DNA of 64,000 nucleotides from Bog-756 sp963713625 (GTDB lineage Bacteria; Actinomycetota; Acidimicrobiia; Acidimicrobiales; RAAP-2): assembly GCA_963713625.1 (NCBI GenBank), contig CAVQMN010000004.1, positions 62,001 to 126,000 of the forward strand, read 5' to 3'. Under the pieces are notes generated by a model. It was not told where the DNA came from. It saw only the letters and a list, made by a program, of their open reading frames with translations, and did not search any database. Position numbers and translations under genes: made by a program. Positions 7,806-16,211 of the stretch are shown here, in pieces (position 1 is the stretch's first letter; every line of letters begins with the position of its first letter).

Positions 7806-9098
7806 CTACTTGAGGAAGCCCTCGTAGTTTCGCATCATGAGCTGGCTGTCGATCTGCTTCATCGTCTCGAGTGCCACGCCCACGGCGATCAGAAGAGTGG
7901 TTCCGTAGAAGGGATAGCTGGTGATGTTCCACGCCGCCATCAGCAGCGACGGCGTGATGGCCACACCGCCCAGGAACAGGGCGCCGGGCCAGGTGATCCG
8001 GTTGAGGATATGGGCCAGGTACCGCTCGGTCGGCTGCCCGGGCCGGATGCCGGGGATGTACCCACCCTGCTTTCGGATGATGTCGGCCTGTTGATGGGGA
8101 TCGAAGGCCACGTAGACGTAGAAGAAGGTGAACAAGAGGATGAAGACGAAGTAGGTGAGGATGTAGAAGAGGCTGGTCGGGGTCACATTGGCGTTGACCC
8201 AGGACCGGAAGGCCGAGGAGGGGATGATGTTGGACAACAGGACAGGGATGTACAGCACCGAGCTGGCGAAGATGATCGGGATCACCCCGGCCTGGTTCAC
8301 CTTCAGCGGTATGTAGGTGCTCGAACCGCCGTACATCTTGCGCCCGACCACCCGTTTGGCGAAGGTGACCGGAATCCGCCGCTGCCCCTGGTCGACGAAG
8401 ACGATGAGCACCAACAGGGCCAGGGAGACGATCAGGATGGTGGTGAACTTGACCCGGCCACCCTCCTGCAGCACGGTGTTCAGCCCGGAGGGGATACCCG
8501 CCACCACGTTGGCGAAGATCAGGATGGACATGCCCTGGCCGATGCCGCGCTGGGTGATCAACTCGGCCAGCCACATCACGAAGGCGGTCCCGGCGGTCAG
8601 GGTCATGACGATGAAGGCCGCCCGCCAGATCGAGTAGTTGAGGATCAGGTCGATCTGCTGGGTGGAGCCGAACAGCCCACCGCCGCCCTTGTGGAACAGG
8701 TAGACGAGGCCGGTCGACTGCATCAGGGCCAGGGCCACGGTCAGGTACCGGGTGGTCTGGGTCAGCTTCTTCTGGCCCACCGCGCCCTGGTCGCGCCATT
8801 CCTCCAGCTTGGGGATGACCGTGGCCAGGAGCTGGATGATGATGCTCGAGGTGATGTAGGGCATGATCCCCAGCCCGAACACGGCCATCCGGGTCAGGGC
8901 CCCACCGGAGAAGAGGTTGAGGAAGCCGAGCACCCCGGACGACTTCGACGCCGCCTCGAGCTGCTGGACCTTCGAGAAGTTGACGAAGGGCACCGGCACG
9001 TTCGCCCCGAACTGGTACAGGGCGATGATGGTCAGCGTGAATACGACCTTCTTGCGAAGGTCCGGAATCCGAAAGATGTTGGCCAGGCTGGCGAGCAT
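7806..9098 (-). CDS. secY: Protein translocase subunit SecY
   Basis: SecY forms the channel of the Sec translocon in the cytoplasmic membrane, with SecE encoded at the far end of the same cluster. The 430-residue protein has about ten hydrophobic segments, the family signatures GIMPYITSSIIIQLL and QRGIGQGMSILIF, and the cytoplasmic loop PYGxxP-type region QQADIIRKQGGYIPGIRPGQ. It lies 30 nt after rplO and directly abuts adk. Confidence 0.97.
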   Translation of the reverse strand: MLASLANIFRIPDLRKKVVFTLTIIALYQFGANVPVPFVNFSKVQQLEAASKSSGVLGFLNLFSGGALTRMAVFGLGIMPYITSSIIIQLLATVIPKLEEWRDQGAVGQKKLTQTTRYLTVALALMQSTGLVYLFHKGGGGLFGSTQQIDLILNYSIWRAAFIVMTLTAGTAFVMWLAELITQRGIGQGMSILIFANVVAGIPSGLNTVLQEGGRVKFTTILIVSLALLVLIVFVDQGQRRIPVTFAKRVVGRKMYGGSSTYIPLKVNQAGVIPIIFASSVLYIPVLLSNIIPSSAFRSWVNANVTPTSLFYILTYFVFILLFTFFYVYVAFDPHQQADIIRKQGGYIPGIRPGQPTERYLAHILNRITWPGALFLGGVAITPSLLMAAWNITSYPFYGTTLLIAVGVALETMKQIDSQLMMRNYEGFLK

Positions 9099-9128
9099 TG
9101 GGCTCCTCGATGCCGCAGTTGGCCGATG

Positions 9129-9616
9129 CTACCGGTTGGTGAGGGCGTTGCCCTGCGCCGGTGGCCGGTCGTGACCGAACGGAAGGGGGACCACGGTGAC
9201 CGATCCGCCCGCCGCGGTGATGGCCGCCTCCGCCGACTTGGAAAACGCGTGGGCCTCCACCTGCACCGGACGGCTGAGCGCTCCCCCGCCGAGGACCTTG
9301 ACCAGGGCACCCTTTTTGGCCAGCCCGAGGGCGACGAATCCGGCCAGATCGATCGAGTCGGCCTCGACCTCCTGCAGGACGCCCACGTTCACGGGCGTGT
9401 AGTCGATCCGGAACGGGTTCTTGAACCCACGCAGCTTGGGGATGCGCTGCATCAGCGGCAGCTGGCCGCCTTCGAATCCCATGGGGATAGTGTCGCGCGC
9501 CCCTGGCCCTTGGTGCCGCGGCCGGCCGTCTTGCCGCCCTTGCCGGCGATACCGCGACCCACCCGGCGACGGCGCTTCGTGGACCCGGCAGGCGGACGGA
9601 GCTCGTGGACCTTCAT
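9129..9616 (-). CDS. rplO: 50S ribosomal protein L15, reading frame broken by a 1-base deletion
   Basis: L15 is a late-assembly 23S rRNA binder. The ATG at 9616 overlaps the rpmD stop (ATGA) and reads MKVHELRPPAG, then a basic GRG-rich segment ending AGRGTKGQG. The frame then shifts; the continuation ARDTIPMGFEGGQLPLMQR through GNALTNR is in the next frame. Adding one C to the CCCC run at 9500-9503 restores a 162-residue protein of normal length. Because L15 is normally present and both halves look intact, a sequencing or assembly deletion is more likely than a true mutation. Confidence 0.9.
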
Positions 9617-9846
9617 GATCGACCTTTCTCGTCTCGGTCGGTGGGGGTGACATCCACCAGGTGGGGGACGCGGGCCAGCATCCCACGGATTTCCGGCCGG
9701 TCGGGCAGCACGTTGGAGCGGCCGATGCCCCGCAGCCCGAGGGCGCGCAGGGTGCCCCGGTGCTTGGGCTTGGTGCCGATGGCCGAACGGACCTGGGTCA
9801 CCCGCAACCAGGCCGTGGACGGGTCGGTCGACGACGCCGCACTCAC
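9613..9846 (-). CDS. rpmD: 50S ribosomal protein L30
   Basis: L30 is a small 23S rRNA-binding protein. The 77-residue product has the family core LRVTQVRSAIGTKPKHRGTL and ends LVDVTPTDRDEKGRS, with about 13 extra residues at the N terminus. The GTG start is preceded by a GAGGTGAG sequence within the last codons of rpsE. The stop overlaps the rplO start. Confidence 0.95.
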   Translation of the reverse strand: MSAASSTDPSTAWLRVTQVRSAIGTKPKHRGTLRALGLRGIGRSNVLPDRPEIRGMLARVPHLVDVTPTDRDEKGRS

Positions 9847-9847
9847 C

Positions 9848-10402
9848 TCAACTCACCTCCGTGAACAGGTCGGCCTCACGCCGCCGCTCGCGATAGGCGC
9901 GCAACATGGCCGCGGGCACCACTTCCTCCACCGGCTTGCCCCGGAGGGCGGCGATCTCATCGGGCCGCTTCAGGCCCTTCAGGCCGGCGATGGTGGCGTG
10001 GGCCACATTGATGCCGTTGGACGAACCGAGGGACTTGGCCAGGATGTCGCGGATGCCGGCCATCTCGAGGATGGCCCGGGCGGCACCGCCGGCGATCACG
10101 CCGGTACCGGGTGCGGCCGGCTTGAGCATCACCCGTCCGGCACCGCTCTCGCCCACGATGGGGTGGGTGATGGTGGAACCGGCCAGGGGCACGTCGAACA
10201 TGTTCTTGCGGGCCTCTTCGATGCCCTTTTGCACGGCCAGTCCGGCTTCCTTGGCCTTCCCGTAGCCGAGGCCCACCTTGCCGTTGCCGTCGCCCACGAC
10301 CATGAGGGCGGCAAAGGAGAACCGTCTCCCGCCCTTGACCACTTTGGACACCCGGTTGACCCGGATGGTGCGCTCCTCGAATTGCAGCTCGTTGGTGGCC
10401 AT
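9848..10402 (-). CDS. rpsE: 30S ribosomal protein S5
   Basis: S5 lies at the mRNA entry site and influences translational fidelity. The 184-residue protein has the dsRNA-binding-like N domain RVSKVVKGGRRFSFAALMVVGDG and the C domain GTGVIAGGAARAILEMAGIRD. It is 3 nt downstream of rplR. Confidence 0.98.
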   Translation of the reverse strand: MATNELQFEERTIRVNRVSKVVKGGRRFSFAALMVVGDGNGKVGLGYGKAKEAGLAVQKGIEEARKNMFDVPLAGSTITHPIVGESGAGRVMLKPAAPGTGVIAGGAARAILEMAGIRDILAKSLGSSNGINVAHATIAGLKGLKRPDEIAALRGKPVEEVVPAAMLRAYRERRREADLFTEVS

Positions 10403-10405
10403 GGT

Positions 10406-10768
10406 CTAGAACTCCAGTCCTTCTTTACGGGCGGCGTCGGCCAGCGCGGCCACCCGCCCGTGATACGCGAATCCGCCCCGGTCGAAGACCACGGTGGTGA
10501 TACCGGCGGCCTTGGCCCGGGAGGCGATGAGGCCGCCCACGGTGCCGGCCGCGTCGATGTTGCCACCGGAGGATCCCCGGAGGTCGGCCTCGGTGGACGA
10601 AGCCGAGGCCAGGGTCCGGCCGGCATCGTCGTCGATCAGTTGGGCGGAGATGTGCTTGTTGGAGCGGAACACCGCCAGGCGGGGGCGCTCGGACGAGCCG
10701 TGCACCCGACGGCGCACCCGGGCGTGCCGGCGCCGGCGGAGCTCGAGCTTGTGATCGGTCCTGGACAT
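10406..10768 (-). CDS. rplR: 50S ribosomal protein L18
   Basis: L18 binds 5S rRNA in the central protuberance together with L5. The 120-residue product has RRHARVRRRVHGSSERPRLA and ends AYHGRVAALADAARKEGLEF, matching the family. Its start overlaps the rplF stop by one base. Confidence 0.97.
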   Translation of the reverse strand: MSRTDHKLELRRRRHARVRRRVHGSSERPRLAVFRSNKHISAQLIDDDAGRTLASASSTEADLRGSSGGNIDAAGTVGGLIASRAKAAGITTVVFDRGGFAYHGRVAALADAARKEGLEF

Positions 10769-11310
10769 TACTTGGCTGCCTTCCCGGCCTTGCGCACGAC
10801 CCGTTCGCCCAGGTAGCGAACACCCTTGCCCTTGTAGGGCTCGGGCTTGCGCAGCTTGCGGATGTCCGCGGCCACCTGGCCCACCTTTTCCTTGTCGATT
10901 CCCTTGACGATGATCCGGGTGGGCGACGGGACCTCGAAGGTCACCCCGTCGGGAGCACTCACGTTGACCGGATGGGAGAACCCGAGGGCCAGCTCGAGGC
11001 CCGACGGGCCCTTGGGGACGGCGCGGTAGCCGACGCCGACGATCTCCAACTCCTTGGAGAATCCGTCGGTGACCCCGGAGACCATGTTGGCCACCAACGA
11101 CCGGGTCAGACCGTGCAGGGCCCGGTTCTGACGTTGGTCGTCAGGCCGCTCGACGACCAGCACATCCCCGTCCTGGCGGATGGTGATGGCGGCCGGAACC
11201 GAACGGGCCAGCTCGCCCTGCGGGCCCTTCACCGTCACCGTGTTGTCGCGGCCGAGAGCCACCGACACCCCGGAGGGGACGGGGATGGGAGAACGTCCGA
11301 TGCGGGACAT
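10768..11310 (-). CDS. rplF: 50S ribosomal protein L6
   Basis: L6 binds the sarcin-ricin region of 23S rRNA near the factor-binding site. The 180-residue product starts MSRIGRSPIPVPSGVSV and carries the C-terminal signature PEPYKGKGVRYLGE. It is 66 nt downstream of rpsH, a gap with no recognisable signal. Confidence 0.98.
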   Translation of the reverse strand: MSRIGRSPIPVPSGVSVALGRDNTVTVKGPQGELARSVPAAITIRQDGDVLVVERPDDQRQNRALHGLTRSLVANMVSGVTDGFSKELEIVGVGYRAVPKGPSGLELALGFSHPVNVSAPDGVTFEVPSPTRIIVKGIDKEKVGQVAADIRKLRKPEPYKGKGVRYLGERVVRKAGKAAK

Positions 11311-11376
11311 CAGCGGTTCCCCCCGTCGGCCGCGGGGCCGGAGGCCCGGAAGCGGCGACCGGCCGGAGTAGAGCGG

Positions 11377-11781
11377 TTACCAGACATAGCAGAGCACCTC
11401 TCCGCCCATACGACGCTTGCGGGCTTCGCGGTCGGTCATCAGGCCCTTCGAGGTGGACACCACGGCTACGCCCAGTCCGCCCAGCACCCGGGGCATCTTG
11501 TCGGCCCGGGCGTAGATGCGCAGGCCGGGCTTGGACACCCGCTTGATGCCGGAGATGGTCCGTTCGCGGTCGGGTGAGTACTTCATGGTGATCTCCAGGG
11601 TCTTGCCCGGCTTGGCCGGGTCCTCATTGACCTGGTAGCCCACGATGTAGCCCTCGTCCACCAGGATGGCGGCCAGGGACTCCTTGAGCTTGGAACCGGG
11701 CATCTTGACCGTGTCGAAATGGGCGGTGTTGGCATTCCGGATACGGGTCAGCATGTCGGCAATCGGGTCGGTCATCGTCAT
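11377..11781 (-). CDS. rpsH: 30S ribosomal protein S8
   Basis: S8 is a central-domain 16S rRNA binder and the autoregulator of the spc operon in E. coli. The 134-residue product begins MTMTDPIADMLTRIRNANTA and ends GLMTDREARKRRMGGEVLCYVW. The first of two close ATGs is chosen because GAGGGGG lies 9 nt before it; the open frame upstream is not conserved. Confidence 0.97.
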   Translation of the reverse strand: MTMTDPIADMLTRIRNANTAHFDTVKMPGSKLKESLAAILVDEGYIVGYQVNEDPAKPGKTLEITMKYSPDRERTISGIKRVSKPGLRIYARADKMPRVLGGLGVAVVSTSKGLMTDREARKRRMGGEVLCYVW

Positions 11782-11797
11782 CGTCGGTCGCCCCCTC

Positions 11798-11983
11798 TCA
11801 CCAGCTGGCCTTGGTGACGCCCGGGATCTCACCGGCGTGGACCATCACCCGCAGACAGATGCGGCACAGCCCGAACTTGCGGTACACCGACTTCGGCCGG
11901 CCACACCGGCGGCATCGTGTGTATCCACGCACTTTGAACTTGGGCGTGCGCTGTTGCTTTTGAATCAAGGCCTTCTTCGCCAT
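11798..11983 (-). CDS. rpsN: 30S ribosomal protein S14, zinc type (S14p/S29e)
   Basis: S14 completes assembly of the 30S head. This 61-residue form starts MAKKALIQKQQ and has CRRC and CRIC, the four-cysteine zinc knuckle of the short S14 type Z. It lies 4 nt after rplE and 16 nt before rpsH, the standard spc position. Confidence 0.97.
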   Translation of the reverse strand: MAKKALIQKQQRTPKFKVRGYTRCRRCGRPKSVYRKFGLCRICLRVMVHAGEIPGVTKASW

Positions 11984-11987
11984 GGGG

Positions 11988-12560
11988 TTACTGGTTCTCC
12001 TGTCGGAACGGGAAGCCGAAGGCGGCCAGGAGTGCCCGGCCCTCTTCGTTGGTGCGTGCGGTGGTGGCAATGGTGATGTCCATGCCCCTGGTGGTGTCGA
12101 TGCGGTCGTAGTCGATTTCGGGGAAGATCAACTGCTCGGTGACCCCGAAGGTGTAGTTGCCGTGTCCGTCGAACGACCGGGGCGAGAGCCCACGGAAGTC
12201 ACGGATACGGGGGATGGCCATGGCCAGGAGCCGGTCGAGGAACTCCCACGCCCGATCGCCCCGGAGGGTGACCTTGGCGCCGATCTCCTGGCCCTCGCGC
12301 AACTTGAAGGAGGCGATGGACTTCTTGGCCCGGGTGACCACCGGCTTCTGCCCGGCGATGATTTCGAGGTCGCGCATGGCTCCCTCGATCAGGGACTTCT
12401 GCTGGGTGGCCCGGCCGACGCCCATGTTGATGACGATCTTGTCCAGCCGGGGGACCTCCATGATGTTGTCGAGGCCGAGCGATTCTTTGAGCTCGGCCCG
12501 GACCTGGCGGTCGTAGCGCTCCTTGAGCCGGGGACGGGTCCCGGCCGTGGTGGTGGCCAT
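11988..12560 (-). CDS. rplE: 50S ribosomal protein L5
   Basis: L5 binds 5S rRNA and contacts P-site tRNA. The 190-residue product carries NIMEVPRLDKIVINMGVG and DFRGLSPRSFDGHGNY, both diagnostic. The ATG at 12560 overlaps the rplX stop as TGATG; a GTG one codon earlier is an equally possible start. Confidence 0.97.
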   Translation of the reverse strand: MATTTAGTRPRLKERYDRQVRAELKESLGLDNIMEVPRLDKIVINMGVGRATQQKSLIEGAMRDLEIIAGQKPVVTRAKKSIASFKLREGQEIGAKVTLRGDRAWEFLDRLLAMAIPRIRDFRGLSPRSFDGHGNYTFGVTEQLIFPEIDYDRIDTTRGMDITIATTARTNEEGRALLAAFGFPFRQENQ

Positions 12561-12874
12561 CACAGATCAGCCCCGCACTTGCGGCAGACCCGGAGCTTGC
12601 GGCCCTGCTCGTCGATCCGCATCCCGATGCGGGTGGGCCCACAGTCGCCACAGACGATGGCCACCGATGACACCGAGACGGGCATGAACTTGTCGATGAC
12701 GCCCCCCTGCATGGTGGCGCGGGTCGGCTTGGCGTGACGCTTGGCCACGTGCACCCCCTCGACGATGACCCGACCTTCAGCAGGCATGGCCCGGACCACA
12801 CTGGCCTGCTTGCCCCGGTCCTTGCCCGTCATCACTTGGACTTTGTCGCCCTTCCGAATCTTCATCTTCGGCAT
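12560..12874 (-). CDS. rplX: 50S ribosomal protein L24
   Basis: L24 initiates 50S assembly and sits beside the tunnel exit. The 104-residue product has the KOW motif KIRKGDKVQVMTGKDRGKQ at residues 4-22 and two C-terminal CxxC pairs (CGDC and CRKC), the zinc-finger-like extension seen in several bacterial L24 proteins. It directly abuts rplN. Confidence 0.97.
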   Translation of the reverse strand: MPKMKIRKGDKVQVMTGKDRGKQASVVRAMPAEGRVIVEGVHVAKRHAKPTRATMQGGVIDKFMPVSVSSVAIVCGDCGPTRIGMRIDEQGRKLRVCRKCGADL

Positions 12875-13243
12875 CTAGAGCACCTCCGGCGCCAGCGAGA
12901 TGATCCGCATGAAGCGCTTGTCGCGCAGCTCCCGGCCCACCGGACCGAAGATGCGGGTCCCCCGTGGCTGCTGCTGGTCGTTGATCAGGACGGCGGCGTT
13001 CTCGTCGAAGCGGATGTAGCTGCCGTCAGGACGGCGCTTCTCCTTCTTGGTGCGCACGACGACGCACTTGACCACTTCGCCCTTCTTCACCGCGGCTCCC
13101 GGGATGGCATCCTTCACCGTGGCCACGAAGATGTCGCCGATGGAGGCGTAGCGACGACGCGAGCCGCCGAGCACCTTGATGCACAGCACTTCTTTGGCGC
13201 CCGAGTTGTCGGCCACCCGGAGTCGGGATTCCTGCTGGATCAT
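12875..13243 (-). CDS. rplN: 50S ribosomal protein L14
   Basis: L14 forms intersubunit bridges and is the binding site of the RsfS silencing factor. The 122-residue product starts MIQQESRLRVADNSGAKEVL and ends IISLAPEVL, full length for the family. The start overlaps the rpsQ stop by 4 nt. Confidence 0.98.
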   Translation of the reverse strand: MIQQESRLRVADNSGAKEVLCIKVLGGSRRRYASIGDIFVATVKDAIPGAAVKKGEVVKCVVVRTKKEKRRPDGSYIRFDENAAVLINDQQQPRGTRIFGPVGRELRDKRFMRIISLAPEVL

Positions 13244-13527
13244 CGGGCACGCTCCAGAACCTCGGACACGCGCCAGCGCTTGAGCTTGGACATGGGTCGT
13301 GTCTCGATCACCCGGACCCGGTCGCCGACCTTGGCCGAGTTGTCACCGTCGTGGACATAGAGACGCTTGGTCCGCTGCACGGTCTTGCCGTAGCGGGGAT
13401 GCCGGACCCGTTCGACGACGGCCACCACCACGGTGGCGTCCATGGCATCGGATACCACCAGACCCTCGCGCACCTTTCGGCGGTTGATCCGTTCTCCGGC
13501 CTCGTCGACGATCTTGTCGTCAGCCAT
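13240..13527 (-). CDS. rpsQ: 30S ribosomal protein S17
   Basis: S17 is a primary 16S rRNA binder with an OB fold. The 95-residue product includes RKVREGLVVSDAMDATVVVA and the signature VGDRVRVIETRPMSKLKRW. The start at 13527 is the family-like ATG and forms TGATG with the presumed true stop of rpmC; the annotated rpmC frame runs 7 nt past it. Confidence 0.96.
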   Translation of the reverse strand: MADDKIVDEAGERINRRKVREGLVVSDAMDATVVVAVVERVRHPRYGKTVQRTKRLYVHDGDNSAKVGDRVRVIETRPMSKLKRWRVSEVLERAR

Positions 13528-14041
13528 CAGCTCTTCTCCTCTGGGTCGGCCTCGTCGGCCTCTCGTCGGCCTCGTCGTCGGCCTCGTCGACCTCGTCGGC
13601 AACCTCGTCGTCGACGGTGTCGTCGGCCAGGGCCATGCCGTCATCGTCGGCCGTCTCTTCCGCCAACTCCTCTTCGGGGACGCCGTTCTCCTCACCGTCG
13701 TCAGCGGCTTCGCCCTCCTCGGCGGCCCGGGCCGCGGCCCTGCGCTCCGACGCCGTGGTCTGGCTCCGACCGAGAGCCTCGTCCTCCGAGCGGCGACGGG
13801 CCGCGGCGAGGTGGGCGGGAAGTTCCTCGAGGGCCATGCCCTCGGCTTCGGCGATCTCCCTGTTCCGGAGCTCGGTCAGCATCCGGGCCACGTCCTTGCG
13901 CACGTGGTTGATACGGGAGAAGTTGTCCAGCTGACCGGTGGCCAGCTGGAACCGGAGGTTGAACAGCTCGCGACGGGTGTCCCCGAGCTGGCGCTCGAGC
14001 TCCTCGGTGTCGAAATCGGCGATCTCCGCGGCGGTGACCAT
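13520..14041 (-). CDS. rpmC: 50S ribosomal protein L29 with long acidic C-terminal tail
   Basis: L29 sits at the peptide tunnel exit beside L23. Residues 1-70 are the normal L29 helical hairpin (RELFNLRFQLATGQLDN). Residues 71-173 are an extra tail, strongly acidic from about 108 to 160 and rich in Glu, Asp and Ala. The last 13 residues turn abruptly basic (RPTRPTQRRRADG). Adding one base near 13561 gives instead EADEADPEEKS and a stop overlapping rpsQ as TGATG, the coupling used elsewhere here. The tail looks real; its final residues are probably misframed. Confidence 0.93.
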   Translation of the reverse strand: MVTAAEIADFDTEELERQLGDTRRELFNLRFQLATGQLDNFSRINHVRKDVARMLTELRNREIAEAEGMALEELPAHLAAARRRSEDEALGRSQTTASERRAAARAAEEGEAADDGEENGVPEEELAEETADDDGMALADDTVDDEVADEVDEADDEADERPTRPTQRRRADG

Positions 14042-14478
14042 CAGACCTGCACCTCAGGCGTGCCGTGGGTCCCCGGCCGGATGACGAACTTGGCTTTGAA
14101 GGGAAGCTTCTGGATAGCCCGGTCCATGGCCTCGCGGGCCAGGTCGGGCTCCACGCCGGCCAGCTCGAACAGGATGCGACCGGGCTTGACCACGGCCACC
14201 CAGTGCTCGGGGTTGCCCTTGCCCGACCCCATCCGGGTCTCCGCCGGCTTCTGGGTCACCGGCCGGTCCGGGAAGACCCGGATCCACACCTTGCCACCGC
14301 GCTTCACATGGCGGGTCATGGCGATTCGGGCCGCCTCGATCTGGCGCGCCGTCAGCCACGCCGGCTCCAGGGCCTGGATGCCGAAGTCGCCGAAGGTCAC
14401 GTCGCTGCCGCCCTTGGCCTTGCCGCTCATCCGGCCCCGCTGTTGCTTGCGGTGCTTCACCTTCCGGGGCATCAACAT
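14041..14478 (-). CDS. rplP: 50S ribosomal protein L16
   Basis: L16 organises the A-site tRNA region of the 50S subunit. The 145-residue product starts MLMPRKVKHRKQQRGRMSG and contains GGKVWIRVFPDRPVTQKPAE. The ATG at 14478 is 1 nt after the rpsC stop with GAGGT 8 nt upstream; an ATG two codons later is possible. The long upstream open frame is a shadow of rpsC. Its stop overlaps rpmC as TGATG. Confidence 0.97.
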   Translation of the reverse strand: MLMPRKVKHRKQQRGRMSGKAKGGSDVTFGDFGIQALEPAWLTARQIEAARIAMTRHVKRGGKVWIRVFPDRPVTQKPAETRMGSGKGNPEHWVAVVKPGRILFELAGVEPDLAREAMDRAIQKLPFKAKFVIRPGTHGTPEVQV

Positions 14479-14479
14479 G

Positions 14480-15448
14480 TCAGTCGACCTCCTTGCGGAA
14501 GTGGGGCGTCTCGTGGTGCTCGCGGGTACGCCGCTCGATCTCCTCGTCCTCGGTGAGGATGCGCTCGAGCTCGTCGGGGACAGCAGGCGGGGCGGCGATG
14601 TCGGCGGTCGAACGATCGACCAGACCCTCGGGAATCTCCGTGTCCCCGGTCGAGTCCGAGTCCACGGTGACCACGCTGCCGGGAGCACCCTGCTCGGCCC
14701 GGCGGCGCCCGCCACCGGCGGTGATCAACCGGCGGGGGGCATCACCCCCCTGTCCTGACGTCTCGCCCACGGCCATGGCCGCCTCGCGGGTGATCTTGTC
14801 CTCGGTGGAGATCTTGTAGGGGAGGATGTCGCCCTTGTAGATCCACACCTTCACGCCGATCCGGCCGAAGGTGGTCTTCGCCTCGCGGAAGCCGTAGTCG
14901 ATATCGGCCCGCAGCGTGTGCAGGGGCACCCGGCCCTCACGGTAGGACTCCTTGCGCGACATCTCCGAGCCGCCCAGACGCCCCGAGCACTGGACCCGCA
15001 CGCCCAGCGCCCCGGCCTTCTGCACGGTCTGGATCGACCGCTTCATGGCCCGGCGGAACGCCACCCGGCGGGCCAGCTGGTCACAGATGCCCTGGGCGAT
15101 CAGGGCCGCGTCCAGCTCGGGCTGCTTGATCTCTTGGATGTTGAGCTGGATCCGATTGTTGAGGCCGGTGATCTCCTCGATCTTCTTCTTCAGCCTGTCG
15201 GCCTCAGCGCCGCGGCGGCCGATGACGATTCCGGGACGAGCCGTGTGGATGTCGACCCGCAAGCGGTCGCGGGTGCGTTCGATCTCAATCCGGCTCACCG
15301 CGGCCGACTCGAGCTGCGACATGAGGTAATCGCGGATCTGCCAGTCCTCGATCACGCAGTTCTGGTAATTGCGCTCTTCGAACCAGCGCGACTTCCAGTC
15401 GGTGGTGACGCCGAGCCGAAACCCGTACGGGTTGACCTTCTGGCCCAT
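14480..15448 (-). CDS. rpsC: 30S ribosomal protein S3 with ~110-residue C-terminal extension
   Basis: S3 lies at the mRNA entry tunnel and has helicase activity with S4 and S5. Residues 1-211 are standard S3 with the KH motif VIGRRG (76-81) and end in WIYKGDILPYK. Residues 212-322 are an extension absent from typical 210-235-residue homologues: a Gly/Arg patch (GGGRRRAEQG) and then an acidic region with DELERILTEDEEIERRT. The start abuts the rplV stop. Confidence 0.96.
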   Translation of the reverse strand: MGQKVNPYGFRLGVTTDWKSRWFEERNYQNCVIEDWQIRDYLMSQLESAAVSRIEIERTRDRLRVDIHTARPGIVIGRRGAEADRLKKKIEEITGLNNRIQLNIQEIKQPELDAALIAQGICDQLARRVAFRRAMKRSIQTVQKAGALGVRVQCSGRLGGSEMSRKESYREGRVPLHTLRADIDYGFREAKTTFGRIGVKVWIYKGDILPYKISTEDKITREAAMAVGETSGQGGDAPRRLITAGGGRRRAEQGAPGSVVTVDSDSTGDTEIPEGLVDRSTADIAAPPAVPDELERILTEDEEIERRTREHHETPHFRKEVD

Positions 15449-16210
15449 CTACTTGCCCTTCTCTTCGGCTGTTCCGCCGTCTTCTTCTTCGTCGGCCTGA
15501 TCGGCCGCCCCGTCGCCTTCGGCTTCGGCCTCCACTTCGAGGTCCGACTCCTCCAGCGGCCCGGCTTCCGTCTCGGTGACCACCCCGTCGGCTTCGTCGG
15601 TCGCACCCTCGTCGCCGCTGTCGGTGTCGAGGTCCGACTCCTCCAGCGGTCCGGCTTCCGTCTCGGTGACCACGTCGTCGGCCTGGACCGCATCTTCGGG
15701 CCAGGCCTCGGAACCGGTGTCGAGCTCGTCGGTCGGACCGGTCGAGGACGTCCCCTCGGCCTGCTGGCGGCGGCGCGAGCCGGCCACACGCCGCGAACGC
15801 TGCGAGGTGTTGGCGGCAGCCCGGGCCCGGCGCCGGGCGATCCGGTCCTCGGGCAGGCGGCTCACGATGATGGTGATGTGGGACGTGCGCTTGCGGATGC
15901 GGGTGGCCCGGCCACGGGCCCGGGGACGCCACCGCTTGAGCGTGCTGCCCTCGTCGGCGTAGCAGGCCGAGACGAAGAGCTCTTCCGCGTCGAGACCGTC
16001 GTTGTGGACGGCATTGGCCACCGCGGAGGCCAGCACTTTGCCCACCGTGGCCGCAGCCTCTCGGTCGCCGAGGGACAGGGTCTCCGCGGCCCGGTCGACG
16101 TCCAGGCCCCGGATGAGGTCGAGGACCTGGCGCACCTTGTAGGCCGAGATACGGCTGTGGCGGAGGACCGCACGGGTTCCTTCACGCTCGTTTGTCTTCA
16201 CGCCGGGCAC
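15449..16210 (-). CDS. rplV: 50S ribosomal protein L22 with ~130-residue acidic tail
   Basis: L22 lines the exit tunnel with its beta-hairpin. Residues 1-118 are the L22 core (RHSRISAYKVRQVLDLIRGL; the loop GSTLKRWRPRARGRATRIRK is the tunnel hairpin). A basic linker (about 119-150) is followed by an acidic tail to residue 253 containing a 30-residue duplication, each copy starting VVTETEAGPLEESDL (180-209 and 210-239). The GTG at 16210, 1 nt after the rpsS stop, was chosen; a GTG three codons later is also possible. Confidence 0.95.
   Translation of the reverse strand: MPGVKTNEREGTRAVLRHSRISAYKVRQVLDLIRGLDVDRAAETLSLGDREAAATVGKVLASAVANAVHNDGLDAEELFVSACYADEGSTLKRWRPRARGRATRIRKRTSHITIIVSRLPEDRIARRRARAAANTSQRSRRVAGSRRRQQAEGTSSTGPTDELDTGSEAWPEDAVQADDVVTETEAGPLEESDLDTDSGDEGATDEADGVVTETEAGPLEESDLEVEAEAEGDGAADQADEEEDGGTAEEKGK
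15538..15673. repeat. 90-bp-period duplication inside rplV
   Basis: Positions 15538-15583 and 15628-15673 are 46-bp copies with a single mismatch (15560 against 15650), offset by exactly 90 bp. The duplication adds 30 residues in frame to the acidic tail of L22. The near identity suggests a recent event. Confidence 0.9.
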
Positions 16211-16211
16211 C

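Noticed and set aside
7449..9650. 733-codon plus-strand open frame opposite adk-secY-rplO
   Set aside because: It runs across several real minus-strand genes and their junctions, and its product is Gly/Asp/Gln-rich noise.
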